Below, in pieces: positions 12,180 through 23,219 of a stretch of 64,000 nucleotides of DNA. Source of the DNA: Trichobilharzia szidati (lineage: Eukaryota; Platyhelminthes; Trematoda; Strigeidida; Schistosomatidae); assembly GCA_944472155.2 (NCBI GenBank), contig OX235273.1, forward strand, positions 108,460,582 through 108,524,581, in the 5' to 3' direction. Under the pieces are notes generated by a model, which was not told where the DNA came from, did no database searches, and saw only the letters and a list, made by a program, of their open reading frames with translations. Position 1 is the first letter of the stretch, and each line of letters begins with the position of its first letter. A program made the position numbers and the translations under genes.

Positions 12180-13150
12180 TTCTCTGAGCTGGATGGTTAA
12201 TTTGCGAAGCTTTCACCGCCTTACTAGGCGACATCTCCAGAGCATACTTCAATTCGAGGAAGTGAGCTTTTAGATCTCTCAACGAGTTTATTAGTCACCA
12301 TCTCTCCTGGTGACCACCTTGAACGTGACTCTTTGGTTGTTTTTGTGTGTTTTCACACCCTCTAGGCTACTTGTATTGGAACTGATTGTTTCCTTGACTT
12401 GAAATTTGATCTTTTGTGTGTGAGATTTCCTTCTTATCAGTTGGTAAATTTTGTCTACCTCGATGTGTCTATTGATTGATGATTCACTGGAATACCAGGC
12501 TTCAAAAAATTCTCTAGCATTCTTGTTGTTCCCTCTGTCTAATATTTGAACGTTGTCCCAGTCGAATTGATGTCCGTGGTTGTCTGTATGTAGTGATATG
12601 AGGGAGTGAGTGTCATGTCTTTTGACGGCTGGCTTATGTTCGTGGATACGAAGACGAAGAGGAAGTCCACTTTGGCGAATTTAATGTTTTTTGCAGTTGT
12701 TACAATTTATTTCGTAGATGATGTTGGTTTTATCTTCTTTCGTTGTTGAATCTTTTCGTTGGCATTGAACTGAGTGAAGTGATTTTGTTGGTATGTGTGC
12801 GATTTCAATTCCTAAAGGCTTGAAGAGTCTCGCAGTGATTTCTGAGATGTCCCTTATATATGGTAGGGCAATTTTCTTTGTGCTTTCCTTGGAGGCCTTT
12901 GATTTGATAAGTTAGCTTGGTGGCACATGTCCTTTGATGAAATTCCGTGGATATCCATTCTTTTGAGAGACGTCCATGAGATATCTTTCTTCAGTTTTCC
13001 TTAAGGTGGGAGTGCTGCATTGAGTCCTGGCTGGCTCTCGAATAGTGTTTGTATGCAATTCCTTTTGTGTGTAATCGGATTGTTGCTGTTGCAATTCACT
13101 ATTTGATATGTGTGAGTTGATTTTCTATAAACTTGAGTTTCTAATTCCCC
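12180..13150 (-). pseudogene. PLE (second subfamily) GIY-YIG remnant with hammerhead terminus
   Basis: The minus strand gives VSQKNGYPRNFIKGHVP at about 12970, then LPYIRDISEITARLFKPLG-like and TNIIYEINCNNCKK readings, the GIY-YIG strand, and a tail with HTDNHGHQFDWDNVQIL and FFEAWYSSESSINRHI. Its 3' end (12180-12460) carries the CUGRAGA hairpin motif at 12204-12243. Copies of the same subfamily lie at 25490-26030, 45890-46055 and 58190-58590. Confidence 0.78.
12204..12243 (-). ncRNA. PLE hammerhead-like motif, mutated core
   Basis: Minus strand: CUGGAGA, UG, hairpin UCGCCU-AGUA-AGGCGG, then GAAA and GCUUCGC. Compared with the 58507 copy, three stem II pairs differ compensatorily. Position 6 of the core is G, so cleavage is unlikely. 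Confidence 0.55.
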
Positions 13151-13344
13151 ATTGGCTGGATGAACCTACATTTCCATTTTCATAGTATTCCTATCAAAGT
13201 TCTAATCTAACACACATCACTTCAAGCATCAAACCCCTTTCACTTGGTTGCTGAAACTCAAGAACTACCTCTAATATGTAACGGGTACCACTTTCTATTT
13301 GTTAAAATTATTTCGAACCGCCAGCTAATTGATTTCTTGATATT

Positions 13345-13585
13345 AGATAGTTGGAGGCAATCGGCACGAGGAAGCCTTGCTTGACCTAGGTTTCGTGCTA
13401 GTTGGCACTCACCAGTCAGTCAGCAAGGCGTATCTGCAACCTTCAAGGAACTAATGTCCCTTCTGAGATTCGAACCCGCGTCACAATGGTGGCCACACTG
13501 CAAACCTGATAGAATTCAGTTTGCACCAAAGAAAGGACTAGACACGTCACACTAGTTACTGACTAGTGTCCAATCAAAATAATTG
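13345..13585 (-). repeat. SINE family C
   Basis: Minus-strand tRNA-like head (complement of GATTCGAACCCGCGTCAC), then a near-complete hammerhead at 13374-13429. The outer arm TAGAATTCAGTTTGCACC and TTACTGACTAGTGTCCAATC is shared with 32390-32460. Confidence 0.7.
13374..13429 (-). ncRNA. hammerhead-like ribozyme, family C
   Basis: Minus strand: helix I GCCUUGC/GCAAGGC, core CUGGUGA (consensus CUGANGA, so position 6 is changed), stem II GUGC/GCAC around CAACUA, GAAA, palindromic stem III ACCUAGGU, then the cleavage C. All helices are intact; the one core change may weaken activity. Confidence 0.6.
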
Positions 13586-13604
13586 ATTTCTTGACAAGAA
13601 AAGG

Positions 13605-13790
13605 TTGACGTGGCTCAACAAGGTGTGTGCTCGAGTCCCAGTAATGACATTAGACAGATGCAAATCCAGATGATGAGTCCTGAGTGTGACGAAAAATGCC
13701 ACTTGGACTTCACTACTATCCATCACCAGTCATGTACCGTTGTGTGTGTGTTGAAATAACAGTAAGCATGGACCCAGATTGAGTATTTGC
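13605..13790 (+). repeat. Sm-alpha-like SINE
   Basis: It has GGCTCAACAAGGTGTGTGCT, TCGAGTCCCAG (B-box), then a hammerhead-derived segment (UGAUGAGUCC, GACGAAAAAUGCC) and CTACTATCCATCACCAGTCA. The core C3 is A and stem II is broken. Confidence 0.55.
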
Positions 13791-14099
13791 CTCAATTAAA
13801 AAATATTATTGAGGTAATAAAAAATTCTAACAAGTAGAATCTATTCATATTAATTTTCATTTTATCAAGACAAACTTCTTCTAGAAAATTGGAATGATAA
13901 AAAAAATATTTATAGTTCAATCAATCCATCATATTATGACTAAAAAGAATGAAATGTTGACAGACGGAATGAACTTACAAATTTTCCAACCATCGGTTCA
14001 TATTGAAAGACAACTGTACTGTTGGTATCATCACTTGACACTGCTGGTTGATATTCTTTACCAGCTAAAATTTAAAGTAAAAATGGTTTAAGAGTGAAA

Positions 14100-14760
14100 C
14101 AGTTTGTTTTGTTACAAGTATAAAACTTAGGCACTGTGGTTGAGCACAACATCCAAAACAAAACTAACCAAGCTATAAAATTCATTAGGAAGATAACAAA
14201 AGGCCAAAAACAAAATAAAAATAATTGTGGAACTTGTAATGATAACATAAATAAGAGAGAATATAAGTCACCCACTGTAACACCATATCAGGAGGGGACA
14301 TCTGAGACCCTACGTAGGATTCTTAATAAAGCAGGAATTAGGGTGGCATTTAAACCTACAAACTCACTCAGGGACAAGCTCTGTAGGTTAAAGGACCCTG
14401 TTGACCCAATTAGACAAAATAATATAATTTACAAAATACCCTGCAATGACTGTGAAGTCAATTACATAGGTCAAACTAGTAGATCGGGGGTAGTCAGATT
14501 ATCAGAACATAAGAATTTAGCCAAGGGAAGAATGGCTGACCCCACCCGCGAAGATAAGTAATTTAGAAAAAAGCTCAGCAATTGCACTTCACGCATTAAC
14601 AAACAACCACACAATAGGGTGAGATAGGGTTAAAATTCTAAACAGTAATATAAGTAGGTGGAGAGAGAAGTTGATTACGGAATCCTTGTTCATTGAGTCT
14701 ACACCCAACACATGCAACAGATAGGAGTTTGTTTTGTTCTTTTTTTTCATTTGAAAGACT
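14100..14760 (+). pseudogene. PLE C-terminal GIY-YIG remnant (third subfamily)
   Basis: The open frame 14136-14561 holds GTSETLRRILNKAGIRVAFK, PTNSLRDKLCRLKDPVDP, IIYKIPCNDCEVNYIGQTSR (Cys pair and the YIG-type core), then RLSEHKNLAKGRM. After a stop near 14561 the frame continues with SAIALHALTNN, WDRVKILNSN and ESLFIESTPNTCN. The left end (14115-14135) is the complement of the family's 3' terminal ACCACAGTGCC block, again an inverted terminus. Sister copies lie at 19490-20080 and 24690-25400. Confidence 0.78.
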
Positions 14761-14929
14761 CTTATTTATGCATTGGAATTATAGTTCAGGCTGAAACGAA
14801 GGAAAGTGATATACTGCAGAAGGTTGCAAATTGCAAATCTCTAAGTAACCGATCTTACTGAGTAGTTAATTACCTAAGAAACTGGGCTGCTTAAATCAAG
14901 TTATGATTACACTTGTATCTCATTTTCAC

Positions 14930-15130
14930 TTTTCAGGTCTGATCACGAATGAACATGGCTAAGAGAATCACTGGAAACCAGGCAGTACAGAAAAGGTGTC
15001 TCCTCCTAGTTTCAGACTTTTCAACAGTTCAAACCTATGACTTTACCGAGGATGGATAGAAGCCAGAACTTGCAGACTACAAGACAAAGTCGTTGACTAT
15101 TCAGTCACTGAGATGGAGTCCAATGAGCCA
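14930..15130 (-). repeat. SINE family B, decayed
   Basis: GTCTGATCACGAATGAACAT, AGAGAATCACTGGAAACCAG and CTCCTCCTAGTTTCAGACTT are the inverted tail and hammerhead arm of family B. Confidence 0.45.
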
Positions 15131-15324
15131 TGGATTCCTGCTTCTGTCCATCGGTGATAAATGGCGCCACGACCAGCCTGTGTGGTTCATTCATGAACTA
15201 TTATGGGATGAAGTTCCTGGACAGCGGGATCTTCCAATTGGGGTGCATCGACAGATACCCATGGAGGATATTAGTTACTGGTGGAGACAGGTATCGTGAG
15301 TTGAAAGAAGTAACGATTCATGAT

Positions 15325-15540
15325 GATGCATCGGTGGTTCAGCGGTAAAATATTCGCAAATAAACCACGTGGCCACGGGTTCGATCCTAGGCAGACGCAC
15401 CTCAGTTGGTATTAAACTTGGTAAAGAGGGAAGGTTCATCTTGAAAATATTAGCCCTATTGCGTAAGTAAAAATAAACACCATTGCGACTGAAGCCTAAA
15501 ATCTCATTCAGAACGCAAAGGAATAAAAATACTTCATAAG
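15325..15540 (+). repeat. SINE family A (RTE-tailed)
   Basis: tRNA-like head: CGGTGGTTCAGCGGTAAAAT (A-box) and GGGTTCGATCCTAGGC (B-box) at 15331-15396. The body ACTTGGTAAAGAGGGAAGG and a degraded AGCCTAAAATCTCATTCAGA, ACGCAAAGGAA tail follow. Confidence 0.6.
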
Positions 15541-15669
15541 CCATCGAATCCCCTCCCCATGACTGAATAGCGAACGGGGCAACCTCGCAATCTAAAGTCC
15601 CTGGACTTGATCTTTGGTGGATTAATGACTGCAAGCAGATGACGGCTACCAAAGTAAGATGAAACAGCT

Positions 15670-16075
15670 GTCCAGTGCTACATAGCTTTCAGTTTTAGAT
15701 ACAACTTCAGCCACTGCTTCTTAGAGTCACAAAAACACAAGACAGAATGTTTGTACCTCCCTATTTGACTAAAACCAACACTATAGGTGCCTTACTAATA
15801 CAGAAAGCAGCTGAAATGGACAGAATATATAAATTATAATCAGCCCTCAGTTTTAAACAGAAAATAAGCAATTCATGAGAACGAGTTATTAAGAAGAAAC
15901 GCCGCACTGTCATGAATTATTGTTGTAGTTGTTTAAACTGACAACGAGAACAGGAATCAAAAGTGGAAAATTACAGAATTTAAATGATAATTTAGTCGCA
16001 AAAGAAAGTAAACCAAAGGCTTAAGAAATATCAAGGCATAGAGGTCACAATAATCTCTGAATTATCCCACAAATT
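15670..16075. other. no gene recognised
   Basis: Unassigned AT-rich sequence. Confidence 0.5.
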
Positions 16076-16079
16076 AGGT

Positions 16080-16870
16080 CAAAAGTAATAGACGCTTGAC
16101 TGCTACTAGGTAGATTTTCCCTGACCCGAATCGGAAATTTCAAGAAGACTAAGACACATAAGGGGCTTTGACAGGACGTCTCCATTTCATCCGATTTCCT
16201 GTAGTCAACTGTAGCTGCCTCTGCGATTGCCCATAAGCGTTCACCTCCTCCCCACACTGCCTCCTTAATGTCAGTCTCAGAAACACGCCCAAATCGTCGG
16301 CTGCGACTCGGCGTGATACCCCTCAGCGGTCTCCTCCATCTGCATTTCATTCTGCATATTTGCTTGGTGATAAGTTCCTGGATGGTTTTCTGTCCGCTAG
16401 AGTTCCTCACTGTTTATCCTTTCTGCTTGTCCGATATCCAGTATTGCCAGACCAATGGCATCCCCTTTGATGAAACCCTAGAACCTGATGCAAATGCTTT
16501 CGGTGAATCTCTCTCTTTCTCTAGGCTTGTTAACTACATAGAATCACTGGGAGGACATTAGTGTTTGAAAATTTTGATCTTGTTCCTCATGATGAGTGCA
16601 GTGGAATTCTATACAGATTGGTGCAGCCTGTAGCCGAGACGATGCTGCCTAGCCAGGTGAGTGCAGTAGGTTACTTCTTTTAGAAATTTCTTCTAGCTGA
16701 TTTTGATTGGTGCTTGTAGTATCTTCAATATCTCTCTGTCTTTTTTGTGTTTACTTGAAGTCCTATCTTCTCGCTTTCTCCTTTCAACTTATTGGTTTTT
16801 GCCTACTGATGTTTTCTAGTTTGTATGACAATAGGCATTATCATCATCATCATCATCATCATCATCTGCA
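16080..16870 (-). mobile_element. RTE-like LINE fragments, split
   Basis: The minus strand gives an RT-region trace at 16870-16690 and the RTE C-terminus at 16410-16045 (QELITKQICRMKCRWRRPL, GERLWAIAEAATVDYRKSDE). The 16435-16660 stretch between them is not RTE-like and was probably inserted or substituted. Confidence 0.6.
16838..16866. repeat. (ATC)n microsatellite
   Basis: About nine tandem ATC units at the edge of the inverted RTE fragment, where the RT aspartate codons would lie. Confidence 0.9.
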
Positions 16871-16979
16871 AATTCCAGATCTACAGTCTTCTCATCGGTA
16901 TTCTTGATCTACTGATTTGAAATACAGTAGTAGTATAATAACCTAAATTATTTTTTTGTAAATATACATATATACGGTT

Positions 16980-17437
16980 AGATAATCAGGCGAAAAGCAA
17001 CAGACTGGCTGAGGAAGCAGTGAATACAGGACTGCAGGTTAACATAGGGAAGACGGAGGTGATGAAGATAACGAACGAATGGCACTAACAATAGCAATGA
17101 CCAGCACCAATCACAATCGGCTGGGGAGATTTAACAGAAGTGACCCCCTTCACTTATCCAGCCAGGAAGCATCGCTTCAACTACAGGCACTCGGAACGGA
17201 TGAAGATGTCAAAGTCAGCTAGTCAGCCAAAATCAGAAAGGTGAGATATGCCTTCATCAACATGAAACCAAATTGGAAATGTTCTGCTGTCACTCAGTCA
17301 GCCAACATAAAGAACAAGATTCGGATTTTCAACACAAATGTGAAGTCAGCCAGTTAATGTTTCTATACAGGTCAGAAACTTGCACTGCATGTGAGTCACG
17401 AAAAGGATTTCCAACAGCTAGGAGCAGACTTTTATCA
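16980..17437 (+). mobile_element. RTE-like LINE, 5' half of a split copy
   Basis: It reads AKSNRLAEEAVNTGLQVNIG and KTEVMKITNEW, then GSIASTTG and FNTNVKSAS with frameshifts, and stops at TTTATCA (17437). Compared with the copy at 7960-7985 the RTE is interrupted exactly in the LQTFINSCLRS region by the CR1-like LINE. Confidence 0.8.
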
Positions 17438-18628
17438 GCCCCCACTTCTCTTTTTTTTCTTTCTACATGACTTACCATCTTCAAATGACATTAATTTTCT
17501 CAAATATGCTGACGACCTGACAGTATCTTTGCCTGTCAAATGTCAAAATGACTGCTCTAAACTTAATGGCTTTCTGTCAGAAATCAGCCAGTGGTCCAAG
17601 GAAAACGGTCTTACTTTAAACCCCTCCAAATGCCAAATAGTCAATTTCACCTTTAGGCATAAATCCGACCTAAACAAACTGGTTGGCTCTCACGAGGTGT
17701 GCAACATAGATGGCACTGAAATAGAAACCAAGTCGGAAATTAAATACCTAGGTGTCATTCTATCTGCTGATCTCTCCTGGTCGTCTCATATCTTAGCAAT
17801 TTCTAAGAAAATATTCCGTCTTACCTTCTACATCAAGAAGTTAAAACATTCTGGTATAATCCAACCCTTACTCCTACAATTCGCTAATTCTCGCATTCTG
17901 CCTATTATTCTCTATTGTTCCCCCTTAGTTTTTCCCGGGCTACTGAAGAAAGACTATAACACATTACGCAGGATGTTAAAGGTTGTCAGCAGGGTAAGCA
18001 GCGTGCCACTTAACCAGCTTGTTAATATCCTGGTTGACAGGCACATGGACTCATGTGAAAAATGGGCCAAATCCATTTTATCTAACTCACACCACCCTCT
18101 TCACTCACAACTCTCCCCTTGTATCTCATCAGGCAGGACCAGAAACCTATATAGAAAACTATATGCTCGCACTAGCAAGTACAAAAACCCAGCCATACCC
18201 TACTTAGTTCGTGTTCTGTGCGATAAAGAAAGCATAAGGCGTGATACCTATAACTTATTAAATAGTCAGTAGTACAACTGGACCTCGTCTTTCCAACTCA
18301 TATCATTTATAGGTACAATGTTTTCTTTCTTTTCCTTTTCTCTCTCTCTTTTTCTGTTATGTGCTGCTTTGTTTCTTTCTCTCGCTTACGCCAGTAAATA
18401 TGATAGCACCCACTTTTCTAATACCTTCAAACACTGTTTAGCTTAACGTTCGCTACCGACATGCCAATGTATTGTTGTAATAATGAACTAAGATCTCCTT
18501 AATCTATGTAGAATTCTATTTATTGATAGTGTACTAACTGGATGCAATATTGTAGTAAAAATGCTGAGAATTCAATTCTGTATCACAAGTACTGTTTTGG
18601 AATAAAGCAAATTATCATTATTATTATT
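17438..18628 (+). mobile_element. CR1-like LINE, 5'-truncated, nested in RTE
   Basis: RT from just before the catalytic box: FFLHDLPSSNDINFLKYADD, LTVSLPVKCQ, NGLTLNPSKCQIVNFTFRHK, EIKYLGVILSADLSWSSHIL, PIILYCSPLVFPGLLKKDYN and SGRTRNLYRKLYARTSKYKN, open to 18272. A roughly 350-bp 3' UTR ends GGAATAAAGCAAATT plus (ATT)n. About 280 codons without a stop suggest a fairly recent insertion. A close relative is antisense at 29382-30821. Confidence 0.88.
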
Positions 18629-18965
18629 CTCTGGTTTCATACTGAGGATCAAATTACCAGCCAGCCCGCCAAAGAGAATTAGCAACAAGAAACTCTGCAG
18701 TGGAACCAACCAACAGGCGAGAGCCGATTGCTAAACAAATATGTAGGAAAAAATGGAGATGGATTGATCGGACTTACATTGAGGAGGCCGTTGAATGACA
18801 TGGCGCACCGAGTGGGTGGTCGGTAAGAGGTTGACATGGAGGAGATCGTGTGGGAAATTACAGGCGACGGTAGGCCAGGCCAGATGAAGAGGAAGGCAGA
18901 CAATAGAACAAAGTGGAGATGTGTTGCTGAAGCCCTAGTTCCACTCGGAACCCAAGGGAATAATA
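18629..18965 (+). mobile_element. RTE-like LINE, 3' half of the split copy
   Basis: It resumes with TTTCATACTGAGGATCAAAT, which matches the RTE right after the break point. EPIAKQICRKKWRWIDRTYI and the tail GCCCTAGTTCCACTCGGAAC, CCAAGGG and (AAT)n follow. Confidence 0.82.
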
Positions 18966-18969
18966 ATAA

Positions 18970-19485
18970 TAATAATGAGATTTCTAAGTCCGTTTCTTAA
19001 TTAATGTATTTTATGTACTACTTTTTAGAACTGTTCAGAAATTGATCAAAATATATCTTTTTCCTCTTTAAAAAAATTAAATAATGTTTGATGCTTGAAG
19101 GAGGTGGGGGTAAATCAACAATACCTTCTGAAGTGAGACTTATCAGTCTTTTAGATTATCCTATAATACGATAAACCAGGTACCTGTTGTCACATATAAC
19201 TGTATAGATAAATATTACTATGGAAACTATAAAGTAAACTTTACCAAGATATAATGAGTAGTTATCAAATTATATTTTCAACGTCTTCCACTGTAAGTTC
19301 TGTCAATCACTTCATATAAAGTAGATTAAATAACACAAATAATTAAAGTGGAAACAAGTACTGATATTTGGACTTCGTCTCATCCCATCCCATCCCATAT
19401 CAGTAGAAAAAAAATTGGATTAGTTGAATGTATAAGTAAGAAGGAAAAACAGCTAAATTGTACCAGTGCAAATCTAAGGCAGGGA
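18970..19485. other. no gene recognised
   Basis: AT-rich; a short CATCC tandem at 19380-19399 is the only structure seen. Confidence 0.5.
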
Positions 19486-19489
19486 GTAA

Positions 19490-20080
19490 GGCAGTATAAA
19501 AGAAGCTTTCGTATTTAATAACAATTGCCCCAATAAATTATTCAGGAAGCATATAAGAAACTGAAAAAGAATAAAATCAATAATAACAATAAGGTGACAT
19601 GCATAACAAGCATCCACAGAAAGATGACAATACCAACAATAAGGAATTTAAGACATCAGTAGTGCTTCCTTATGCAGAATTCTTAACAAGGCAGCAATAG
19701 AAGCGGTATTCAAACGCAAAATTTCAACTGCTTAGTCGTAACAAATTATGTCGGTTAAAGAATCCTGTGGAACCCACGAAATAAAAACAATTCTGTTTAT
19801 CTAATATCCTGCAATGACTGTCAGGTCAAAGTAGTAGGATGGGGCCAATTAGATTGGCGGAGCACGAAATCCTGGCAAAATATAGATTCGTTGACCATGA
19901 TAAGGATAAAATATTTAGAAAGTAGCTCAGTTGTAGCCCTACACGTTAAACGAGATAGGAGCAGATCACAGTCAAACAACCTAATAGAAAAGAGGGAAGC
20001 AAGAGATCGACATCGGAAGTCTCACTTATCACTGAACCGAAAACACCGCTGGAATTTTTTAAGGAATGCATAGAATGGTA
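19490..20080 (+). pseudogene. PLE C-terminal remnant (third subfamily)
   Basis: Degraded copy of the 14100-14760 element: RILNKAAIEAVFKRKIST, LCRLKNPVEPTK, then SCNDCQVKVVGWGQLDWRST and frame-broken remainder. It abuts the inverted PLE at 20083. Confidence 0.65.
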
Positions 20081-20082
20081 AA

Positions 20083-20515
20083 TGAACAAAGAATACTCTT
20101 TTCGATAACTTCTTCATCAGGCTGTCGAAAGCATCAACATAACAATACACTGAATATCGAAGAAATTAGGAAAGATAATTGTACAAATTCATGAATTTAT
20201 AGTCTCCACTGAAGGCTGGCCAGTACAGTAGTAGGGGCTAGACTTGCTTCTTTTGCACAGAGCACTGGTTGTTTGAGGCGAATTGCAATAGCCTTCGCTG
20301 TTCGGGGCATGGGGTGCTTCAATGTTTTTGGTAATTTATTTGGCACCCTGTAGATGATAGAGAAGGATTCTTCAATGCCGGCTGGCTTTGTGGCTGGTTT
20401 GGACCAGCTGGTCTAACACTGAACTGTTGATCGTTTTTACTACACCTTTGCTTAACCCTACTGGGAGATGCTCTCGAGCACGAAAAATCAAGTTCCTGGA
20501 GCAACAGCCGATATT
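20083..20515 (-). pseudogene. PLE 3' end (relative of 980-1530)
   Basis: It matches 1010-1530 closely, including AATACTCTTTTCGATAACTT, CTTCATCAG, the PLE tail and CTACTGGGAGATGCTCTCGA. The inner part of the terminal arm (equivalent to 1040-1145) is deleted. It is 5' truncated at 20515. Confidence 0.75.
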
Positions 20516-20742
20516 ATGGTGAACAAATACTAACAGAAATTCATTTATAAAATGAACAAATTTGAAATTGGAGTTACTTGAGGTTAATAATAATAACAGC
20601 TCTCTTCCACACAGCCGTTTTGATACAAATATAGAATTTTCAGCATGTATACAAGATTGCTGTTAATTTTCCCATTACATAATACGGGGATACTAATTAA
20701 TATTATTAAATAAGAATACGAATATGCAATGAAAATTTGAGT

Positions 20743-21456
20743 TTTCTATAGCTGATTTGTACGGGTTAGTTCTGTTCTTACGAGTTGATCACGGATTGAT
20801 ATCAGTTAGGGAACTATTGAAACCCAGGGAGTACTGCTAGACAGCTGTTTCAGCAGCCTAGTTTGGGAATCATCGGCAGGATGCACCCACCTCACTGGGG
20901 TTCGAACCCAGGACCTGCCGGTTACAAGGCAAGCTGGCTCGTATACCATTCAGCCACTGGGAGCCGATTCAATGGTCATTCCATGAATTCTAACTTCCAC
21001 CAATTCGTGATTTAGCGCGACCACCAACCAATGTCATCGGTGGGAAATCCACCGTTGTCAAACTCGTAAAAACAAATCTAATCCTTACAAACCAACTAGT
21101 GAGAATTAATCTGATGCTGCTCGCTAGTGACTTGCTGCAGAACGAAGTTTGCTGAAGTTCTAGTGAGAATTCTTGACCAGTGAGGTCCATCCAGTCGGCA
21201 GTGACGATGGAGTTCCCGCCGATGACATTGTTTGGTGGTCGCGCTAAATCCCGAAGTGGTGGAAGTAAGAATTCATGGGCTATTGAATTTGATCCCAGTG
21301 GCTGAATGGTAACCGGAAGGTCCTGGGTTCGAACCTCCTGTGGTGGGTGCGTACTGCCGATGATTCCCAAACTAGGATGAAACAGCAGCTGGACAGTACT
21401 CCCTGGTTTTCAATGGTTCTCTAACTGATATCAATCCGTGATCAACTCGTAAAAAT
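20743..21456. repeat. SINE family B inverted dimer with target-site duplication
   Basis: Minus-oriented tail, hammerhead and tRNA-like head (20750-20990), a central spacer, then a plus-oriented head, hammerhead and tail (21290-21445). AAAATTTGAGT at 20732-20742 and AAAATTTAAGT at 21457-21467 flank the whole unit (10 of 11 match). A near twin lies at 53640-54278. Confidence 0.8.
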
Positions 21457-21539
21457 AAAATTTAAGTGAAAAATATTAACAACAATATAATGATGAAAGG
21501 AAGAATAAAAAGGGCAGTTTGCTTAGTGTAATTATCTTT

Positions 21540-22057
21540 CAGCCCTACACTTTCCTCACCACATAAAATGTGTGCAAAGAAGTTATTGTAGAGTTTTAAT
21601 ACCTAGTCGTCACAGGATAAAGCCTTCTGTAATTGTTTCTAGTTCTACCTGATGAGATGCAATAGGGGAGAGTTGTGTATGAAGAGGATGCTCAGAGTCC
21701 AACAAGATAACATTCTCTAATTACTTGCATCAGTCCATATGTCTACCTAAAGCAATAGTAACAAAATTGTTTTTAGTGAAACCCGCCAAAACGCCCTACT
21801 GACAGCTTTTAGTGTCCTTCGCAGTGTAATAAAGCCTTTCTTAAGAAACCGAGGAAAGATTAAAGTGTGGGGGGAGCAATTACGAATGATATGTAGAATA
21901 TAAGAGTTAACAAACGATAAAAGTAGAAACTGAATGATACCAGATGGTCTTAACTTCCTTACAAACAACGTTAAATGACACATTTTCCGAGAAACTAACG
22001 TGATCAGAAGAAAGACGCAATCAAAGGCATTTACTTCCAACTTCTGTGTTATCTATG
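21540..22057 (-). pseudogene. CR1-like LINE, 3' part of a split copy
   Basis: Minus strand reads the RT C-terminus: VSRKMCHLTLFVRKLRPSGI, SYILHIIRNCSP, FPRFLKKGFITLRRTLKAVS and then the SGRTR region near 21660. Frames are broken. It is interrupted by the SINE at 22058. Confidence 0.75.
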
Positions 22058-22383
22058 TTATCAGTTAGAGAACCACTGGAAAACCTGCAGGGAGCACTGG
22101 ACAGCTGCTTCGTCCTAGTTTGGGACTCATCATCAGTACACACCCACCACCAAGATTTAAACCCAGAACCTTCTGGTTACAAGGAGAGCTAGCTCGTAGA
22201 CCATTGAGCCACTGGGAGCCAATCCAATGGCCCAATGTTGCGTACTGTTGAAGAGTCACAAACTAGGACGAAATAATTGTCCAGTACTCCCAGGTTTTCC
22301 AGTGGTTCCCTAACTGATGTCAGCCAATGATGAGCTCCTCCATCCAATCAAACAAAATGCCTACAAAACGAATACTTGAAAAT
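22058..22383. repeat. SINE family B inverted dimer with target-site duplication, nested in CR1
   Basis: TTATCTATG occurs at 22049-22057 and again at 22384-22392, at the two edges of the insert. Inside: minus-oriented tail, hammerhead (about 22095-22145) and tRNA-like head (22170-22215), then a plus-oriented hammerhead half (22235-22290) and tail ending in ACAAAACGAATACTTGAAAA. Confidence 0.85.
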
Positions 22384-22990
22384 TTATCTATGATAGTAGA
22401 ATCATAGGAATGAATCAGTTCGTGTAGGTCAAGCTTGCGTCCGAAAGTGAAATTAACAAGAAATTATTCGTTTTGTGACAGTCTAACTGAGAAGTAACCA
22501 GCATAGAAACAACAGTCAGTTCATCAGCATACCTAACAAAATTGGCTTCATCAAAATGGAGCAAGTCATTTAAGAAGAAAGAAATCTGAAAAGGAGAAAG
22601 AACGGAAATATTGATGAACACTATCTAGAGTAGATAAAGCATTGGAGGACTTCTCATTATGTTCAGTGTACCGTTTCCTATCAAAAAAATAGGAATGTGA
22701 CTCAGCTAGCTTATTGAATGAAAGAGGCCTAAGAGGGGAGTTAAAGGCAGCAGATGTGTAGTCAAGAAGGTACACCGAACATACTCGACACTTTTGTTTA
22801 ACTTAAAGACAATATTGCAATGTAAGATAACATTGGCGTCCAGCGTATACCTACTAGGTTTATGAGCAAATTGTTTGGGGTCATTAAAAGACTTCATTGA
22901 AGGTTCAAGGTTAAGCAAAAGCAGTTTTTTTCTATTTTTTTATAAAACTGGTGAGGTAACAGCAATAGGTTTAAAACAGGATTTTAATAG
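22384..22990 (-). pseudogene. CR1-like LINE, 5' part of a split copy
   Basis: Minus strand reads LNLEPSMKSFNDPKQFAHKP, SRYTLDANVILHCN, KVSSMFGVPS-like, YTEHNEKSSNAL, then ISFFLNDLLHFDEANFVRYA with DE in place of the catalytic DD. Stops and frameshifts throughout. Confidence 0.75.
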
Positions 22991-23070
22991 TACTCAGATC
23001 CAACTGTGATTATCATCACTACAGATGTTTACGTATTGAACTAATAAATATAAGGTCATTCAGTCGCAAG

Positions 23071-23090
23071 TTTATATATATATATATATA
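23071..23090. repeat. (TA)n microsatellite
   Basis: About nine TA units. Confidence 0.9.
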
Positions 23091-23219
23091 TCGAAAGACT
23101 GGTCTTTGAGGACAATCAGCTCTAGCTAAGGTCATCACGAGTAGACTAAATTTAAGTGAATTATTGATTCAGAACTCTGATCAAAAGCCGCCCCACACTT
23201 CTGGGAGCTACATATAAAA

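Noticed and set aside
16561..16657. Exon-like stretch ending in GTGAGT donor (GILYRLVQPVAETMLPSQ)
   Set aside because: A stop lies just upstream in this frame, no matching acceptor gives an open exon, and it sits within a broken RTE region.
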